A stretch of DNA of 43,824 bases. Source: Desulfuromonas sp. (GTDB taxonomy: Bacteria; Desulfobacterota; Desulfuromonadia; Desulfuromonadales; Geothermobacteraceae). Below, in pieces: positions 1-8,759 of the stretch (within the stretch, counting starts at the first letter, position 1; the number at the start of each line of letters is the position of its first letter). Location of the stretch: the NCBI GenBank assembly GCA_002868905.1, contig PKUA01000078.1:1-43824 (forward strand), in the 5' to 3' direction. A program made the translations under genes and the position numbers. The notes under the pieces are model-generated. The model saw nothing but the letters and a program-made list of their open reading frames with translations, did no database searches and was not told the origin of the DNA.

Positions 1-108
1 ATCGCCACCGGACTGGTCATCGCCACCGGACTGGTCATCGCCACCGGACTGGTCATCGCCACCGGACTGGTCATCGCCACCGGACTGGTCATCGCCACCG
101 GACTGGTT
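1..108. repeat. 18-bp tandem repeat, six copies
   Basis: The unit ATCGCCACCGGACTGGTC occurs six times head to tail. Five copies are identical and the sixth (91-108) differs only in its last base. The array continues off the window edge. The unit length is a multiple of three, and on the minus strand it encodes DQSGGD within the lipoprotein gene, so copy-number change would lengthen or shorten the protein without shifting frame. Confidence 0.95.
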
Positions 109-228
109 ACCATCCGTTTGGTGCTCATCTCCTGACGAATTCGATCGATTGTCCCCACATCCGGCCAACATGGCAGTGCCGAACGTTAAGGCAAGCGTCA
201 ACAGAACCGCGATTGTCTTTCTGGACAT
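1..228 (-). CDS. Repeat-containing lipoprotein, C-terminus cut by window edge
   Basis: The reverse strand is open from an ATG at 228-226 to the window edge, giving 76 codons with no stop. The start has a GGGAG ribosome-binding site a few bases upstream. Residues 1-24 form a lipoprotein signal peptide: MSRK positive end, hydrophobic core, and lipobox LAGC with the lipidated cysteine at residue 24. A short polar Ser/Asn/Asp-rich linker follows, then from residue 41 a tandem hexapeptide (N/D)QSGGD, six copies to the edge. The mature protein would be membrane-anchored with a highly flexible acidic repeat stalk. The family is not recognised and the rest of the protein lies outside the window. The signal peptide and lipobox are directly visible; the stalk role is inference. 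Confidence 0.8.
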   Translation of the reverse strand, partial: MSRKTIAVLLTLALTFGTAMLAGCGDNRSNSSGDEHQTDGNQSGGDDQSGGDDQSGGDDQSGGDDQSGGDDQSGGD

Positions 229-574
229 TATCTCCCGCCCTTTCTGCTCGCATTACCCTTTTTCATTTCATTCAAAACCACACGTTATAATAATTAAAAG
301 CATTTTCCGTGCCGCGCGAACTCCTTTCCGGGGAAATTGAAAATTCGGCCGTTATCCACCTAACCACATGAAATACCTTAGTTAAAAGAGCAAACAGCTC
401 ACCACCCTTCACCCTGCCGAACACAGGCCTGATTGAGCCAACCGGTCTGATGGCCATTTTTCTCCAATTCACGACTTCGTATTGCTTGATTTAACGGGTC
501 GGAGTATATCTAAACATCCAAACCCGGCAAGCAATGACAGCTTTAAACCATCAAAATTTTCGATGGAGCGCAAC
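229..574. other. Intergenic region between divergent lipoprotein and HD-domain genes
   Basis: This 346-base AT-richer stretch separates the minus-strand lipoprotein from the plus-strand HD-domain gene. It holds the lipoprotein ribosome-binding site next to 228 and a plausible forward promoter at 482-510. I see no convincing RNA gene or coding region. The longer open frames here lack ribosome-binding sites and resemble no protein. Confidence 0.5.
482..510 (+). promoter_or_regulatory. Candidate sigma-70 promoter for the HD-domain gene
   Basis: TTGCTT (482-487) and TATATC (505-510) are separated by 17 bases. Transcription would start near 517, downstream of the most upstream possible start codon (482) of this reading frame. 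This supports the internal ATG at 575. Confidence 0.45.
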
Positions 575-1141
575 ATGAGCTTACACATCTCCCGCCAACA
601 AGCCCTCAAACTGCTGCAACAGCATGTCAGGCAACCGAATATGTTGAAACACTGTCTGGCATCGGAAGCTGTCCTGCGGCGACTGGCAAGACACTTCGGA
701 GAAGATGAAGAGCTTTGGGGATTGTCGGGTCTGCTGCACGATCTCGACGTCGAAACGACCGGAGACGATCTTTCCCGTCACACCCATGAGACGGTGCGAG
801 TCCTGCGGGAGATGGATTTTCCGCAAGAGATGGTGGAAGCGATTCGCCTGCACAACGAAAAAGCCCACCCGGACAAACGGAGGACCCGACTGCATCATGC
901 CCTGGCGGCCAGTGAGACGATCACAGGGCTGATCGTCGCGACCGCCCTGGTCTATCCCGACAAGAAGCTCGCCAGCGTCAAGGTCAAGTCGGTGCGAAAA
1001 CGAATCAAGGAAAAGAGCTTTGCCGCCGGGGCCAACCGGGACATCATCCGCGAATGCGAACTGATCGACCTTCCGCTGGACCAGTTCTGCGCTCTGGCCC
1101 TGGAATCTATGCAGGAGATCGCCCCCGAGCTCGGCCTCTGA
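575..1141 (+). CDS. HD-domain hydrolase family protein
   Basis: The 188-residue protein has the HD metal-dependent phosphohydrolase fold: His26 in the first helix, the paired His55-Asp56 in LLHDLD, further histidines in the RLHNEKAHP segment, and an Asp in the closing helix. HD proteins of this kind hydrolyse phosphoester or nucleotide substrates; the substrate here cannot be told. The frame is open from 482, but the ATG at 575 is preferred because GGAG lies six bases before it and a promoter overlaps the earlier start. The gene stands alone and is followed by a long gap. No signal peptide or membrane segment is visible, so it should be cytoplasmic. Confidence 0.8.
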   Translation: MSLHISRQQALKLLQQHVRQPNMLKHCLASEAVLRRLARHFGEDEELWGLSGLLHDLDVETTGDDLSRHTHETVRVLREMDFPQEMVEAIRLHNEKAHPDKRRTRLHHALAASETITGLIVATALVYPDKKLASVKVKSVRKRIKEKSFAAGANRDIIRECELIDLPLDQFCALALESMQEIAPELGL

Positions 1142-1475
1142 TTCTGTCATGACCGAAATTCGCAAAGCCACTCGTGCCCAATTTTGATTTCACAGTACCC
1201 TCTCAAGCCTCGCAGGCCAGGCCCCTTCATGAACCCCGGCTTCAGACAACGGCTTCCCACATTTCAGCGAATTAGACTTTCATGCTGTCACTCCTCAAGA
1301 ATTAACCCGCCATTACATTATGATCCGGATGGCGCATCTCCAGCGTGAAAAGGATACCACCAACAGACCACAGCAAAGAAATCGGGGATTGGAACTGGAA
1401 CAGCCCGCCCCGAGCTGGTATATTTAATTCCTTTGCAATCTAAGTCCAAATACCTATTAAGGCCGCTCCGACATC
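1142..1475. other. Intergenic region upstream of larB
   Basis: This 334-base stretch carries no supported gene. Its last 60 bases contain two overlapping promoter-like elements for larB. No clear intrinsic terminator follows the HD-domain gene: a small GCCT/AGGC hairpin near 1206 has no T-tract. Confidence 0.4.
1416..1460 (+). promoter_or_regulatory. Candidate promoter region for larBC
   Basis: Two alternatives are visible. One is an extended -10 element, TGGTATATT (1416-1424). The other is TTGCAA (1433-1438) and TATTAA (1455-1460) with a 16-base spacer, which would give a very short leader before the ATG at 1476. Neither is decisive. Confidence 0.35.
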
Positions 1476-2234
1476 ATGAACCAGCAAGAGCTTAAACACC
1501 TTCTGGAAGAGGTCCAATCAGGCGGAACATCCATCAAATCAGCCATGGAACGGCTGCGCCGTCTGCCGTTTGAAGATGTCGGTGTCGCCCTGATTGACCA
1601 CCACCGCGAACTGCGACAGGGGACACCTGAAGTTATCTTCGGCGGGGGGAAATCTATCGAGCAGCTGCGAACCATCGTTGGTCACATGGTCGCCGGCGGC
1701 CGAAATATCCTGGCAACCCGCTTGGACGATGACGCGGGGACATCCCTCGAAAACGCCTGGCCGGACGGATGTTTCGACCGGGTGGCCAGAACCTTCAGCC
1801 TGCAGCAGGCCCCGCTACCGGCAACCGGTGACGGGACAATCCTGATCGCCTGCGCCGGCACATCCGACCTGCCGGTAGCGAAAGAGGCAGCCAACACAGC
1901 GCGGATGCTCGGTCATACGGTCGAGGAGGTCACCGATGTCGGCGTCGCCGGCATTCATCGGCTGCTGGCCCATGGCGAGGCATTGGAACGAGCAGCTGTC
2001 GTTATCGTCGTCGCCGGGATGGAAGGGGCTCTTCCTTCGGTTGTCGGGGGTCTCGTTGCCGTTCCGGTCATCGCTGTCCCGACTTCGGTCGGGTATGGCG
2101 CCAGCTTCGGCGGCATCGCGGCTCTCCTCGGAATGCTCAATTCCTGCGCAGCGGGAGTCACGGTCGTCAACATTGACAACGGGTTCGGCGCAGCGTTTGC
2201 GGCCTCCCGCATCAACCGGCGGCTGCAGGAATGA
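1476..2234 (+). CDS. larB: LarB, pyridinium-3,5-biscarboxylic acid mononucleotide synthase
   Basis: LarB carboxylates nicotinic acid adenine dinucleotide and hydrolyses it to begin the nickel-pincer nucleotide cofactor of lactate racemase-type enzymes. The 252-residue protein is full length. It shows the family's PEVIFGGGKS motif (residues 51-60), the PurE-like core ACAGTSDLPVAKEA (126-139), and the C-terminal LNSCAAGVTVVNIDNG motif (221-236) with Cys224, matching the cysteine known to form the covalent substrate adduct. The ribosome-binding site is weak (AAGG 13 bases before the ATG). The stop overlaps the larC start by four bases, so the two are co-translated. LarE, the sulfur donor, is not in the window. 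Confidence 0.93.
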   Translation: MNQQELKHLLEEVQSGGTSIKSAMERLRRLPFEDVGVALIDHHRELRQGTPEVIFGGGKSIEQLRTIVGHMVAGGRNILATRLDDDAGTSLENAWPDGCFDRVARTFSLQQAPLPATGDGTILIACAGTSDLPVAKEAANTARMLGHTVEEVTDVGVAGIHRLLAHGEALERAAVVIVVAGMEGALPSVVGGLVAVPVIAVPTSVGYGASFGGIAALLGMLNSCAAGVTVVNIDNGFGAAFAASRINRRLQE

Positions 2235-3424
2235 AAACCCTTTATCTCGACATGGTCGGAGGAATCGCCGGCGACATGCTGCTTGGACTGCTGATCGACC
2301 TCGGCCTCGAGCAGACGGATCTGGAGCTGACGCTGAAACAACTCCCGATCGACGGCTGGCGGCTCCAGGTCAACCGGGAGCAGCGGCTCGGCATAACTGG
2401 AACCCGCCTTCAGGTCATCCTGACAGGCGCTGAGCAACCCCGGCGCCGTTGGCGGGAGATTGATGCCCTGATCGCCGGGACCAACCTTTCCTCATCGGTA
2501 AAAACCAAAGCCCGCGAGGTCTTCCGGCAGATGGGAAAAGCGGAAGCGAAGGTCCACGGCAAACCGATCGAGGATATCCATTTCCACGAAGTCGGCGCGG
2601 TCGATGCGATCATCGACATTGTCGGCAGTGTCTACGGGTTGGAGCGGCTCGGCATCGAACAACTCGTTGGCGGGACGGCACCGCTCGGTTTCGGCAGCTG
2701 TCAGACCGCCCACGGCAATTATCCTCTGCCCGCTCCGGCGACCGTCGAATTACTCGGCGGATGGCCGGTGCGCGATGCCGCCTGTGACAAGGAGTTGGTC
2801 ACACCGACCGGGGCGGCGCTACTGGCCACGCTGGCGACCTCCGCCCCCCTGCCGGAGATGCAACTCAAGCGTACCGCCTACGGCATTGGCGGCTGGGAAT
2901 TGCCGGATCGACCCAACCTGATTCGCGGCTTGCTGGGAGAGACCGACAGTGCGACTCTCAACCGAGACAGCGTCGTGGTCCTGGAGACCCACATCGACGA
3001 CGCCGACCCGGAAACGCTCGGTTTCCTGATGGAGAGGCTTCTCGAGGCAGGCGCGCTCGATGTCGGCTTCTCCCCCTTGCAGATGAAGAAAAACCGGCCG
3101 GGCTGCAGGATTACTGTCATCTCCCCACCCTTGAACGAAGCGACTTTGGCCCACCTGGTGCTGCGAGAAACCGGCAGCGGAGGAGTGCGAACACAAATCG
3201 TCCAGCGTTACAAGTTCCAGCGACGCCTGGAGAAGATCGAAACCGAGTTCGGCCCTGTCACCATCAAACTGTTTTTTGATGGGGAGAATCTGTCCCATGC
3301 CACCCCCGAATACGATGAATGTTGTAACCTGGCCAGGGAGAAGAGTCTCCCCTTCCCGGAAGTTCAGCGCAGAATTCGAAACGCGATCGACGCGCACTTC
3401 TTTTTACCAACGGACACGCCATGA
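2231..3424 (+). CDS. larC: LarC, nickel insertion enzyme for the nickel-pincer cofactor
   Basis: LarC inserts nickel into the sulfurated pyridinium nucleotide in a CTP-dependent step, finishing the nickel-pincer cofactor. The 397-residue protein matches the full family length. It opens with LYLDMVGGIAGDML (residues 4-17), typical of the family, and carries the His/Asp-rich segment PIEDIHFHEVGAVDAI (117-132). In Lactiplantibacillus plantarum larC is split and needs a programmed frameshift; here it is one uninterrupted frame. It overlaps larB (ATGA) and also pgpA, so it belongs to a tightly coupled transcript. The target enzyme, a LarA-type racemase or epimerase, is not in this window. Confidence 0.93.
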   Translation: MKTLYLDMVGGIAGDMLLGLLIDLGLEQTDLELTLKQLPIDGWRLQVNREQRLGITGTRLQVILTGAEQPRRRWREIDALIAGTNLSSSVKTKAREVFRQMGKAEAKVHGKPIEDIHFHEVGAVDAIIDIVGSVYGLERLGIEQLVGGTAPLGFGSCQTAHGNYPLPAPATVELLGGWPVRDAACDKELVTPTGAALLATLATSAPLPEMQLKRTAYGIGGWELPDRPNLIRGLLGETDSATLNRDSVVVLETHIDDADPETLGFLMERLLEAGALDVGFSPLQMKKNRPGCRITVISPPLNEATLAHLVLRETGSGGVRTQIVQRYKFQRRLEKIETEFGPVTIKLFFDGENLSHATPEYDECCNLAREKSLPFPEVQRRIRNAIDAHFFLPTDTP

Positions 3425-3906
3425 TTGATCCGCCGCACACATCATCCCCTTCCAACAGTTTTGCTGTCTGGCTGGCCGCCAACGGAGGTCTCGGCTTTGC
3501 CCCCTTCGCTCCGGGCACGGTCGGGACTCTGGCCGGCATCCCGGCTTTCTGGCTGCTGGCACGATTTTCTCCGAGCCTCTACATTCTGACCTGGCTCGCC
3601 CTGTTCGCCCTCGCCTGCTGGTCGGCGGACGTAGCGGGACGACACTACGGGCAGGCCGATGACGGTCGCATCGTCATCGATGAACTGGTCGGATACCTGG
3701 TGACGGTTGCCATGCTGCCGTTCAGCTGGCCGGCCGCCATCCTCGGCTTCTTCTGGTTCAGACTGTTTGACATTGTCAAATTTCCTCCGGCTCGCTGGTT
3801 CGATTTGAATGTGAAAAACGGCGTCGGCGTCGTGTTTGATGATGTCGTGGCTGGCATCTACGCGGCCCTGGCGCTCCGCCTGACCATGGCAGTCTTCGGC
3901 CTTTGA
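3421..3906 (+). CDS. pgpA: Phosphatidylglycerophosphatase A
   Basis: PgpA dephosphorylates phosphatidylglycerol phosphate to phosphatidylglycerol in the inner membrane. The 161-residue protein carries the family features: the GGLGFAPFAPGTVGTLAG segment near the N-terminus (about residues 23-40), the acidic metal-binding region with DDGRIVIDELVGY (about 80-92), several hydrophobic membrane helices, and FDDVVAGIYAAL near the C-terminus. Its ATG overlaps the larC stop by four bases. It is followed 25 bases later by cinA, the usual neighbour in Deltaproteobacteria. Confidence 0.92.
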   Translation: MIDPPHTSSPSNSFAVWLAANGGLGFAPFAPGTVGTLAGIPAFWLLARFSPSLYILTWLALFALACWSADVAGRHYGQADDGRIVIDELVGYLVTVAMLPFSWPAAILGFFWFRLFDIVKFPPARWFDLNVKNGVGVVFDDVVAGIYAALALRLTMAVFGL

Positions 3907-3931
3907 CAACTCTCTTCCTGGCAGGATACCG

Positions 3932-5203
3932 ATGAGCAATCGTTCTCCCCATATCGCCATTCTCGCAACCGGGACGGAGCTTCTTTCGGGGGAGATTAAC
4001 GATACCAACACCCGGCAGGTCGCAGAACTCCTGGCCGGACATGGTCTTGTCGTGCGCGAATCGGTCTGCGTAGCAGACAGAGAGGACGATATTACTCGCA
4101 CCCTCGACCGGCTTGCCGCAGAAAACCGAATCGTCATCATCACCGGAGGACTCGGTCCGACAGAGGACGACCTGACTGCGCGGGCTGCGGCAAAAGCCTG
4201 TGGACGACCGCTGATCCTCAATGATGAGGCCCTCGAGCAGATTCGCGCCCGGTTCCGGCAGATCGGTCGTACGATGCACCCGGGCAATGAAAAACAGGCC
4301 CTGCTCCCGCACAAAGTCAAGGTATTGGCAAATCAAAACGGGACGGCTCCGGGCTTTCGGCTCCGGTTGCACGAAGCCGACCTGTACTTCCTGCCCGGAG
4401 TCCCCTCCGAGATGAAAGCAATGGTCGCCTCCGCCGTCATCCCCGAGGTTATCCAACAATTCCCCGACCTGCAGCCATCACAAGAACGCAGGCTGCAGGT
4501 TTTCGCCCTGTCGGAGCCACGGGTGGCCGAACTGCTCTCCAAGGCGGATCTGCCGCAAAAGGTCGAAACCGGATTTGGAGTCACCTTTCCGTTCGTAATC
4601 ATCAAGCTGCGCGCGACCGGAGAAGAAGCTGACGAACAGCTCGACCTGGCCGAACTCCGAGTGCGACAGTCCCTGGGAGACTTCATCGTTGCCAACCACA
4701 ATGAAACTTTCGCCGGCAATGTCGGGCGCCTGCTCCGGATCAAGGAGAAACGGGTCGCCCTGGCCGAATCATGTACCGGAGGTCTCCTCAGCAAACTTCT
4801 GACCGACCCTCCGGGAGCCTCTGCCTACCTGGAACGCACCGTGGTCAGCTATGCCAACAGCGCCAAGCATCAAGCGCTTGGCGTCCCCCTCGACCTGATT
4901 GAAACGTACGGTGCTGTCAGTAAGGAATGTGCCATGGCGATGGCCACGGGAATTCGTACCAAGGCCGGAACCGAAATCGGTCTTGCCATCACCGGCATCG
5001 CCGGACCGGACGGGGGCACAACTGAAAAACCGGTCGGGACAGTTTTTATCGCCCTGGTCGGCCCAGGGTTCGAACATGCGCGACGTTATCATTTTAGCGG
5101 CGACCGTGAGCGGGTCCGGACGTTTGCGGCCCATATGGCTCTCGACTGGCTACGCCGCTATCTCGGACGACTCCCGTTCCCGGAAGAGGATCGTTCCCCA
5201 TGA
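3932..5203 (+). CDS. cinA: CinA, nicotinamide-nucleotide amidase / competence-damage protein
   Basis: The 423-residue protein has both CinA parts. The N-terminal MoCF-like domain, starting IAILATGTELLSGEI (about 9-23) with TGGLGPTEDD (about 71-80), is the COG1058 ADP-ribose pyrophosphatase module. The C-terminal domain has ALAESCTGGLLS (about 274-285) and AITGIAGPDGGT, the NMN deamidase signature. Together they recycle pyridine nucleotides by converting NMN to nicotinate mononucleotide. The gene lies between pgpA and recA, as in many Geobacter relatives, although here a sensor kinase and thpR intervene before recA. The ATG is preceded by a GGCAGGA ribosome-binding site. Confidence 0.93.
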   Translation: MSNRSPHIAILATGTELLSGEINDTNTRQVAELLAGHGLVVRESVCVADREDDITRTLDRLAAENRIVIITGGLGPTEDDLTARAAAKACGRPLILNDEALEQIRARFRQIGRTMHPGNEKQALLPHKVKVLANQNGTAPGFRLRLHEADLYFLPGVPSEMKAMVASAVIPEVIQQFPDLQPSQERRLQVFALSEPRVAELLSKADLPQKVETGFGVTFPFVIIKLRATGEEADEQLDLAELRVRQSLGDFIVANHNETFAGNVGRLLRIKEKRVALAESCTGGLLSKLLTDPPGASAYLERTVVSYANSAKHQALGVPLDLIETYGAVSKECAMAMATGIRTKAGTEIGLAITGIAGPDGGTTEKPVGTVFIALVGPGFEHARRYHFSGDRERVRTFAAHMALDWLRRYLGRLPFPEEDRSP

Positions 5204-7983
5204 ACCGCTCCCGGAACAGACTCTCTGCAGCGTCGATTCTCTTCGGCGTCCTCCTTACCTCTGCCTGCATCGCGGGCTTCGGACTCGCATGGCTCCAGCA
5301 TAAACAGGCGGACGAACTCGCCCGGCAGCAAAAGCAACTCCACCAACAACAGCTGACCAAATCCGCAGAAAATATCGAAGTCGTTCTGCACGAGGCGAGT
5401 GACATTCTCGCGATATTGTCCCGGCAAACCCGCTTCCCCATCGACTATGACGAACTATCCCGGAGAATGGAGCTTGCCCTGGAGGCCTTGCCGGATCATC
5501 TCGAGGCAGCACTGTTCCTGCGAGACAAGGAAGGCAACATCCTCGCCTCATCACCAAGAGACTTTCTCAGCAGGATGAAAATGCCACCCCATCTCCTGGC
5601 TCAGCCAGGCTCCCTGGTGACCGGTCCGACGGGCATCACCACCCGGGTTGAATCCTTCCTCCTGCTGCATCAGCCCCTGCCGTCCAGGCAGCGGCAACTC
5701 TCGTTCTCCGCCGCGCTGCATCTTGACAAACTTGTCAACAACACCCTCGATGATTCCCGGTCGAGGGGAAAACAACTTTTCATCATCGACAACAGCGGAC
5801 TGCAGCTATATCCGAACCGCCATCTCAAGCCGCTCGCAGAACTTGAAACCCTCCCATCAGTGCGAAACGGTATGATCAGCGGTCGAACTGACTGCTGTCA
5901 ATTGCCGGGAACCCCCTGGGACGAACAACCGGCCCTGGCGAGTTATTCCCCGCTTGCCGTTCCGGGCGCGAAGTGGTCCATCGCCCTGGTATCCCCTTTA
6001 CCCCGGACGGTTTTCGGCCACTGGTCGATTCTCGGCCTCGGTGTTTCCGGCCTGCTGCTTTCGGGAGGGGCCATCTGGAGGGTCCGCAAACAGGGGAGCC
6101 AGCATCCGGGCAAAACCGCCGAGCAGGTCGACACCCTGGAAAAGAAACTCGATCACCTGCAGGATGAACTGACGAAATCGCGGCATCGCACCAGGCAAAT
6201 TCTCGACTTTGCCGCCGATGCCCTCCTCTACGTCGATCCGGCCTCGGGCCAAGTCATCGACCACAATCAGGCAAGCAGAGACCTCCTCGGCTACTCTGCC
6301 AAGGAGTTGAACCTCCTGGCCCTGGAGCAACTTGTCCCCTTCGAACAGCAATCGTTGATGGCAAGTTTTCTCGGCAAGCTGGCCGAGCGCCGTTTCGCTG
6401 AGGACCGCACCATGGGGATACAAACCCGCGAAGGGTCGACAATCCCGGTCTCAATCCGGGCACGGTTCGGGCAACTCGGGCACTGCCCCGTCGTGCACAT
6501 GGTGCTGCGCGACATCACGTCGGAGCATCGGATCGAAACGGAACTGCTGCAAAAGAACAGGGACTTGCAACTCCTGAACCAGATCGCCCATGCCACGGCA
6601 GGAAGCCAGAAGTTGAACCACATTCTCGATGTCACGCTCGACATGCTGATCAGCGCCATGCAGGCGGACGGCGGGGGTATTTATCTTCTCCGCCATGAAG
6701 GTCGTTCCCTCGATCTGGCCGCGCATCAGAATATTGCCGAGAAGGTCATCCCGGAACTGGAGAAGCTGCTACCGCAACAGGGGCTGGTCGGACGGGTTGT
6801 AACCACCGGAAAACCGGTTTCCTCCGTCAACCTGCAGAAAGACAAACGACTCTGGTTTAAGTCGGTGCTCGATGCCGGCTGGCTCGGGTTTCAGGCCGTA
6901 CCACTCTCCACCCAGGAGCGCACCCTCGGCGTATTATTCCTGTTCAATCATTCCCGGCGGGTCTTTTCCCGAGACGAAGTCGAACTCTTGATCAGTATCG
7001 GCAAGCAAGTCGGACAAACTGTCGCCGGCGCGGAACTTCTCGAGGCGATTCGCTGGCAAAACCGCCTGACCAAAGCGAGCAACCGTGAGCTCGAAATTTC
7101 CCGCCATCAGCTCCGCAAGAACCTGAAACACCAGGAAGACGTCAACCTGACCATGAGCCGACTGGAGAGCATGAAGAACCGTTTCCTGGCCGTTGCCTCG
7201 CATGAACTCCGCACTCCCTTGACTTACATTCTCTCCGGCAGCGAATTGCTGCAGAATCGAATCGGCCAGGTTGACGACAGTAACCAAAAACTGCTGGAGA
7301 TGGTTTTCCAGGGGGGACAACGACTCAACAACATCGTGGACGACCTGTTCGAAGTTGCCCGACTCGAAGCCGAAGAACTTTACCTTGGACGACGAGCCAT
7401 TGCTGTCAAAGACCTGTTTCATGGTGTCCAGAACCGATTCCGGGATTCCCTGTCTGAGCGGGAACTGAAACTTTCGATCCTGGCACCGGCCGATCTCCCC
7501 GAGCTGTTCGGCGACCCCGACCATCTCGGCCGGACTCTCGACCGCATGGTTGAAAACGCCATCAAATTCACCTCGCGGGGGGGAGAAATCACCCTTGGCG
7601 CCCAAACGATCAATGGCGAGGACATTGGCAAACGTCAACCTGAACTGGAAATGTTCGCGCCGAAGTTTTTCCTGCAGCCGCTTCACCCTCGCTACCTCAA
7701 GCTCACGATCGGGGATACCGGCATCGGCATAGACAGTGATGAACTGTGCGCCATATTTGACAAATTCCATTCCGCCGGAGACATCAGTCAGCATTTCTCC
7801 TCACAGAAGGAATTCGGTGGCAAGGGAGTCGGTCTCGGACTCGCTCTGGCGCGAGGTATGGTCGAGGCCCACGGAGGCATGATCTGGGTCGAAAGCGCCG
7901 CCGGACAGAATGCAGGGAGCTGCTTTCACATACTGATCCCAGCTTTCCGGCCCGAAGTTGAAAAAACTGGCCAACAGGCCTAG
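5200..7983 (+). CDS. Membrane sensor histidine kinase with PAS and GAF domains
   Basis: This 927-residue kinase overlaps cinA by four bases (ATGA). Domains in order: membrane helix about 13-32; a periplasmic sensor region about 33-268, probably Cache-like; second helix about 271-293; a short coiled coil; PAS about 330-445; GAF about 470-610; a coiled coil; HisKA with FLAVASHELRTPLTYI and phosphoacceptor His668; and HATPase_c with N-box MVENAIKFT (about 781-789), DTGIGID (about 837-843) and GGKGVGLGLA. No cognate receiver is adjacent, so the partner is unknown. A conspicuous CC pair occurs in the sensor domain (SGRTDCCQLPG). The ligand cannot be inferred. Insertion between cinA and thpR is unlike the plainest version of this gene cluster. 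Confidence 0.93.
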   Translation: MNRSRNRLSAASILFGVLLTSACIAGFGLAWLQHKQADELARQQKQLHQQQLTKSAENIEVVLHEASDILAILSRQTRFPIDYDELSRRMELALEALPDHLEAALFLRDKEGNILASSPRDFLSRMKMPPHLLAQPGSLVTGPTGITTRVESFLLLHQPLPSRQRQLSFSAALHLDKLVNNTLDDSRSRGKQLFIIDNSGLQLYPNRHLKPLAELETLPSVRNGMISGRTDCCQLPGTPWDEQPALASYSPLAVPGAKWSIALVSPLPRTVFGHWSILGLGVSGLLLSGGAIWRVRKQGSQHPGKTAEQVDTLEKKLDHLQDELTKSRHRTRQILDFAADALLYVDPASGQVIDHNQASRDLLGYSAKELNLLALEQLVPFEQQSLMASFLGKLAERRFAEDRTMGIQTREGSTIPVSIRARFGQLGHCPVVHMVLRDITSEHRIETELLQKNRDLQLLNQIAHATAGSQKLNHILDVTLDMLISAMQADGGGIYLLRHEGRSLDLAAHQNIAEKVIPELEKLLPQQGLVGRVVTTGKPVSSVNLQKDKRLWFKSVLDAGWLGFQAVPLSTQERTLGVLFLFNHSRRVFSRDEVELLISIGKQVGQTVAGAELLEAIRWQNRLTKASNRELEISRHQLRKNLKHQEDVNLTMSRLESMKNRFLAVASHELRTPLTYILSGSELLQNRIGQVDDSNQKLLEMVFQGGQRLNNIVDDLFEVARLEAEELYLGRRAIAVKDLFHGVQNRFRDSLSERELKLSILAPADLPELFGDPDHLGRTLDRMVENAIKFTSRGGEITLGAQTINGEDIGKRQPELEMFAPKFFLQPLHPRYLKLTIGDTGIGIDSDELCAIFDKFHSAGDISQHFSSQKEFGGKGVGLGLALARGMVEAHGGMIWVESAAGQNAGSCFHILIPAFRPEVEKTGQQA

Positions 7984-8168
7984 CCCGGTTTATTCGTGGG
8001 CGTACGTCGCGAAGACGACAAGTGGTTGTCAGCTCGGGCCAAGCACAGTGATAAGCGTTGCAGGCATTGCCACGCACTGTCGAAACGCGCAGAGCGAGCA
8101 CGGCCAGAGATGGCGGTCAATTGGCGGCTGCAGCAGGACACATCATGAATAATCCGGGCTAAACACCT

Positions 8169-8753
8169 ATGCAACGACTCTTTATCGCCATTCCACTTCC
8201 AACCACGGTCCGGGACGGATTGCGCCAGGTCCAGCTGCAGCTGATGCCACAATTGCGGGGAGTCAGCTGGACGAAACCTGAAACAATGCACCTGACCCTC
8301 CATTTCCTTGGCGATCAGCCGGATGATCTGGTTGCGAAAATTGCCGATATTGTGGTATGCGTAGGCAGTTCAACGCCCCCCTTCCAGCTGGCACTGCAGA
8401 GGCTTGGGGCGTTCCCGTCCAAAAGGCGTGCACGCGTGCTCTGGGTGGGGTTGCAGGATCGCCCTGAAATAGACCGGCTGCATGCACGGCTTGCAGTGGA
8501 ATTATCAGGTATCGGCATCACCGCGGAAACACGTGGTTTCAAACCTCACCTGACCCTCGGTCGTCTGCGAAAACGGCCAGCGAGGGTCAACGAGGTGCTT
8601 GCCGGTTTCGAGGGGGTATTGCCGAAGTTTTTGCCTATAGAAGAGATGATTCTGTTTCGAAGCCGCCTCCTGCCGACCGGGGCGGAACATTCACCTGTGA
8701 TCTCCGCCCCCCTGAAGGGAGCCGGGATACCCGACCAGACCCTGGAGGGATAA
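8169..8753 (+). CDS. thpR: RNA 2',3'-cyclic phosphodiesterase (LigT family)
   Basis: The 194-residue protein belongs to the 2H phosphoesterase family. Both catalytic HxTx motifs are present: HLTL at 41-44 and HLTL at 127-130. These enzymes open 2',3'-cyclic phosphate ends of RNA. The start MQRLFIAIPLP is typical. The gene ends six bases before recA, and the recA ribosome-binding site overlaps its last codons, so the two are likely co-transcribed. The 185-base gap upstream contains small consecutive hairpins (8005-8017 and 8017-8030) without a T-tract. Confidence 0.9.
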   Translation: MQRLFIAIPLPTTVRDGLRQVQLQLMPQLRGVSWTKPETMHLTLHFLGDQPDDLVAKIADIVVCVGSSTPPFQLALQRLGAFPSKRRARVLWVGLQDRPEIDRLHARLAVELSGIGITAETRGFKPHLTLGRLRKRPARVNEVLAGFEGVLPKFLPIEEMILFRSRLLPTGAEHSPVISAPLKGAGIPDQTLEG

Positions 8754-8759
8754 ACCAAG

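Noticed and set aside
1-108. CRISPR-like array
   Set aside because: The repeats are directly adjacent with no spacers and encode a protein repeat on the minus strand.
149-340. Forward open frame of 63 codons
   Set aside because: It runs antisense to the lipoprotein signal peptide and has no ribosome-binding site or protein-like composition.
7958-8152. Forward open frame in the gap between the sensor kinase and thpR
   Set aside because: It overlaps the kinase end out of frame, lacks a ribosome-binding site and has no protein-like pattern.
7984-8168. Hairpin-rich gap as an RNA gene or second copy of the palindromic element at 28378
   Set aside because: Small hairpins at 8005-8017 and 8017-8030 and a few shared words are visible, but no consistent fold or alignment.
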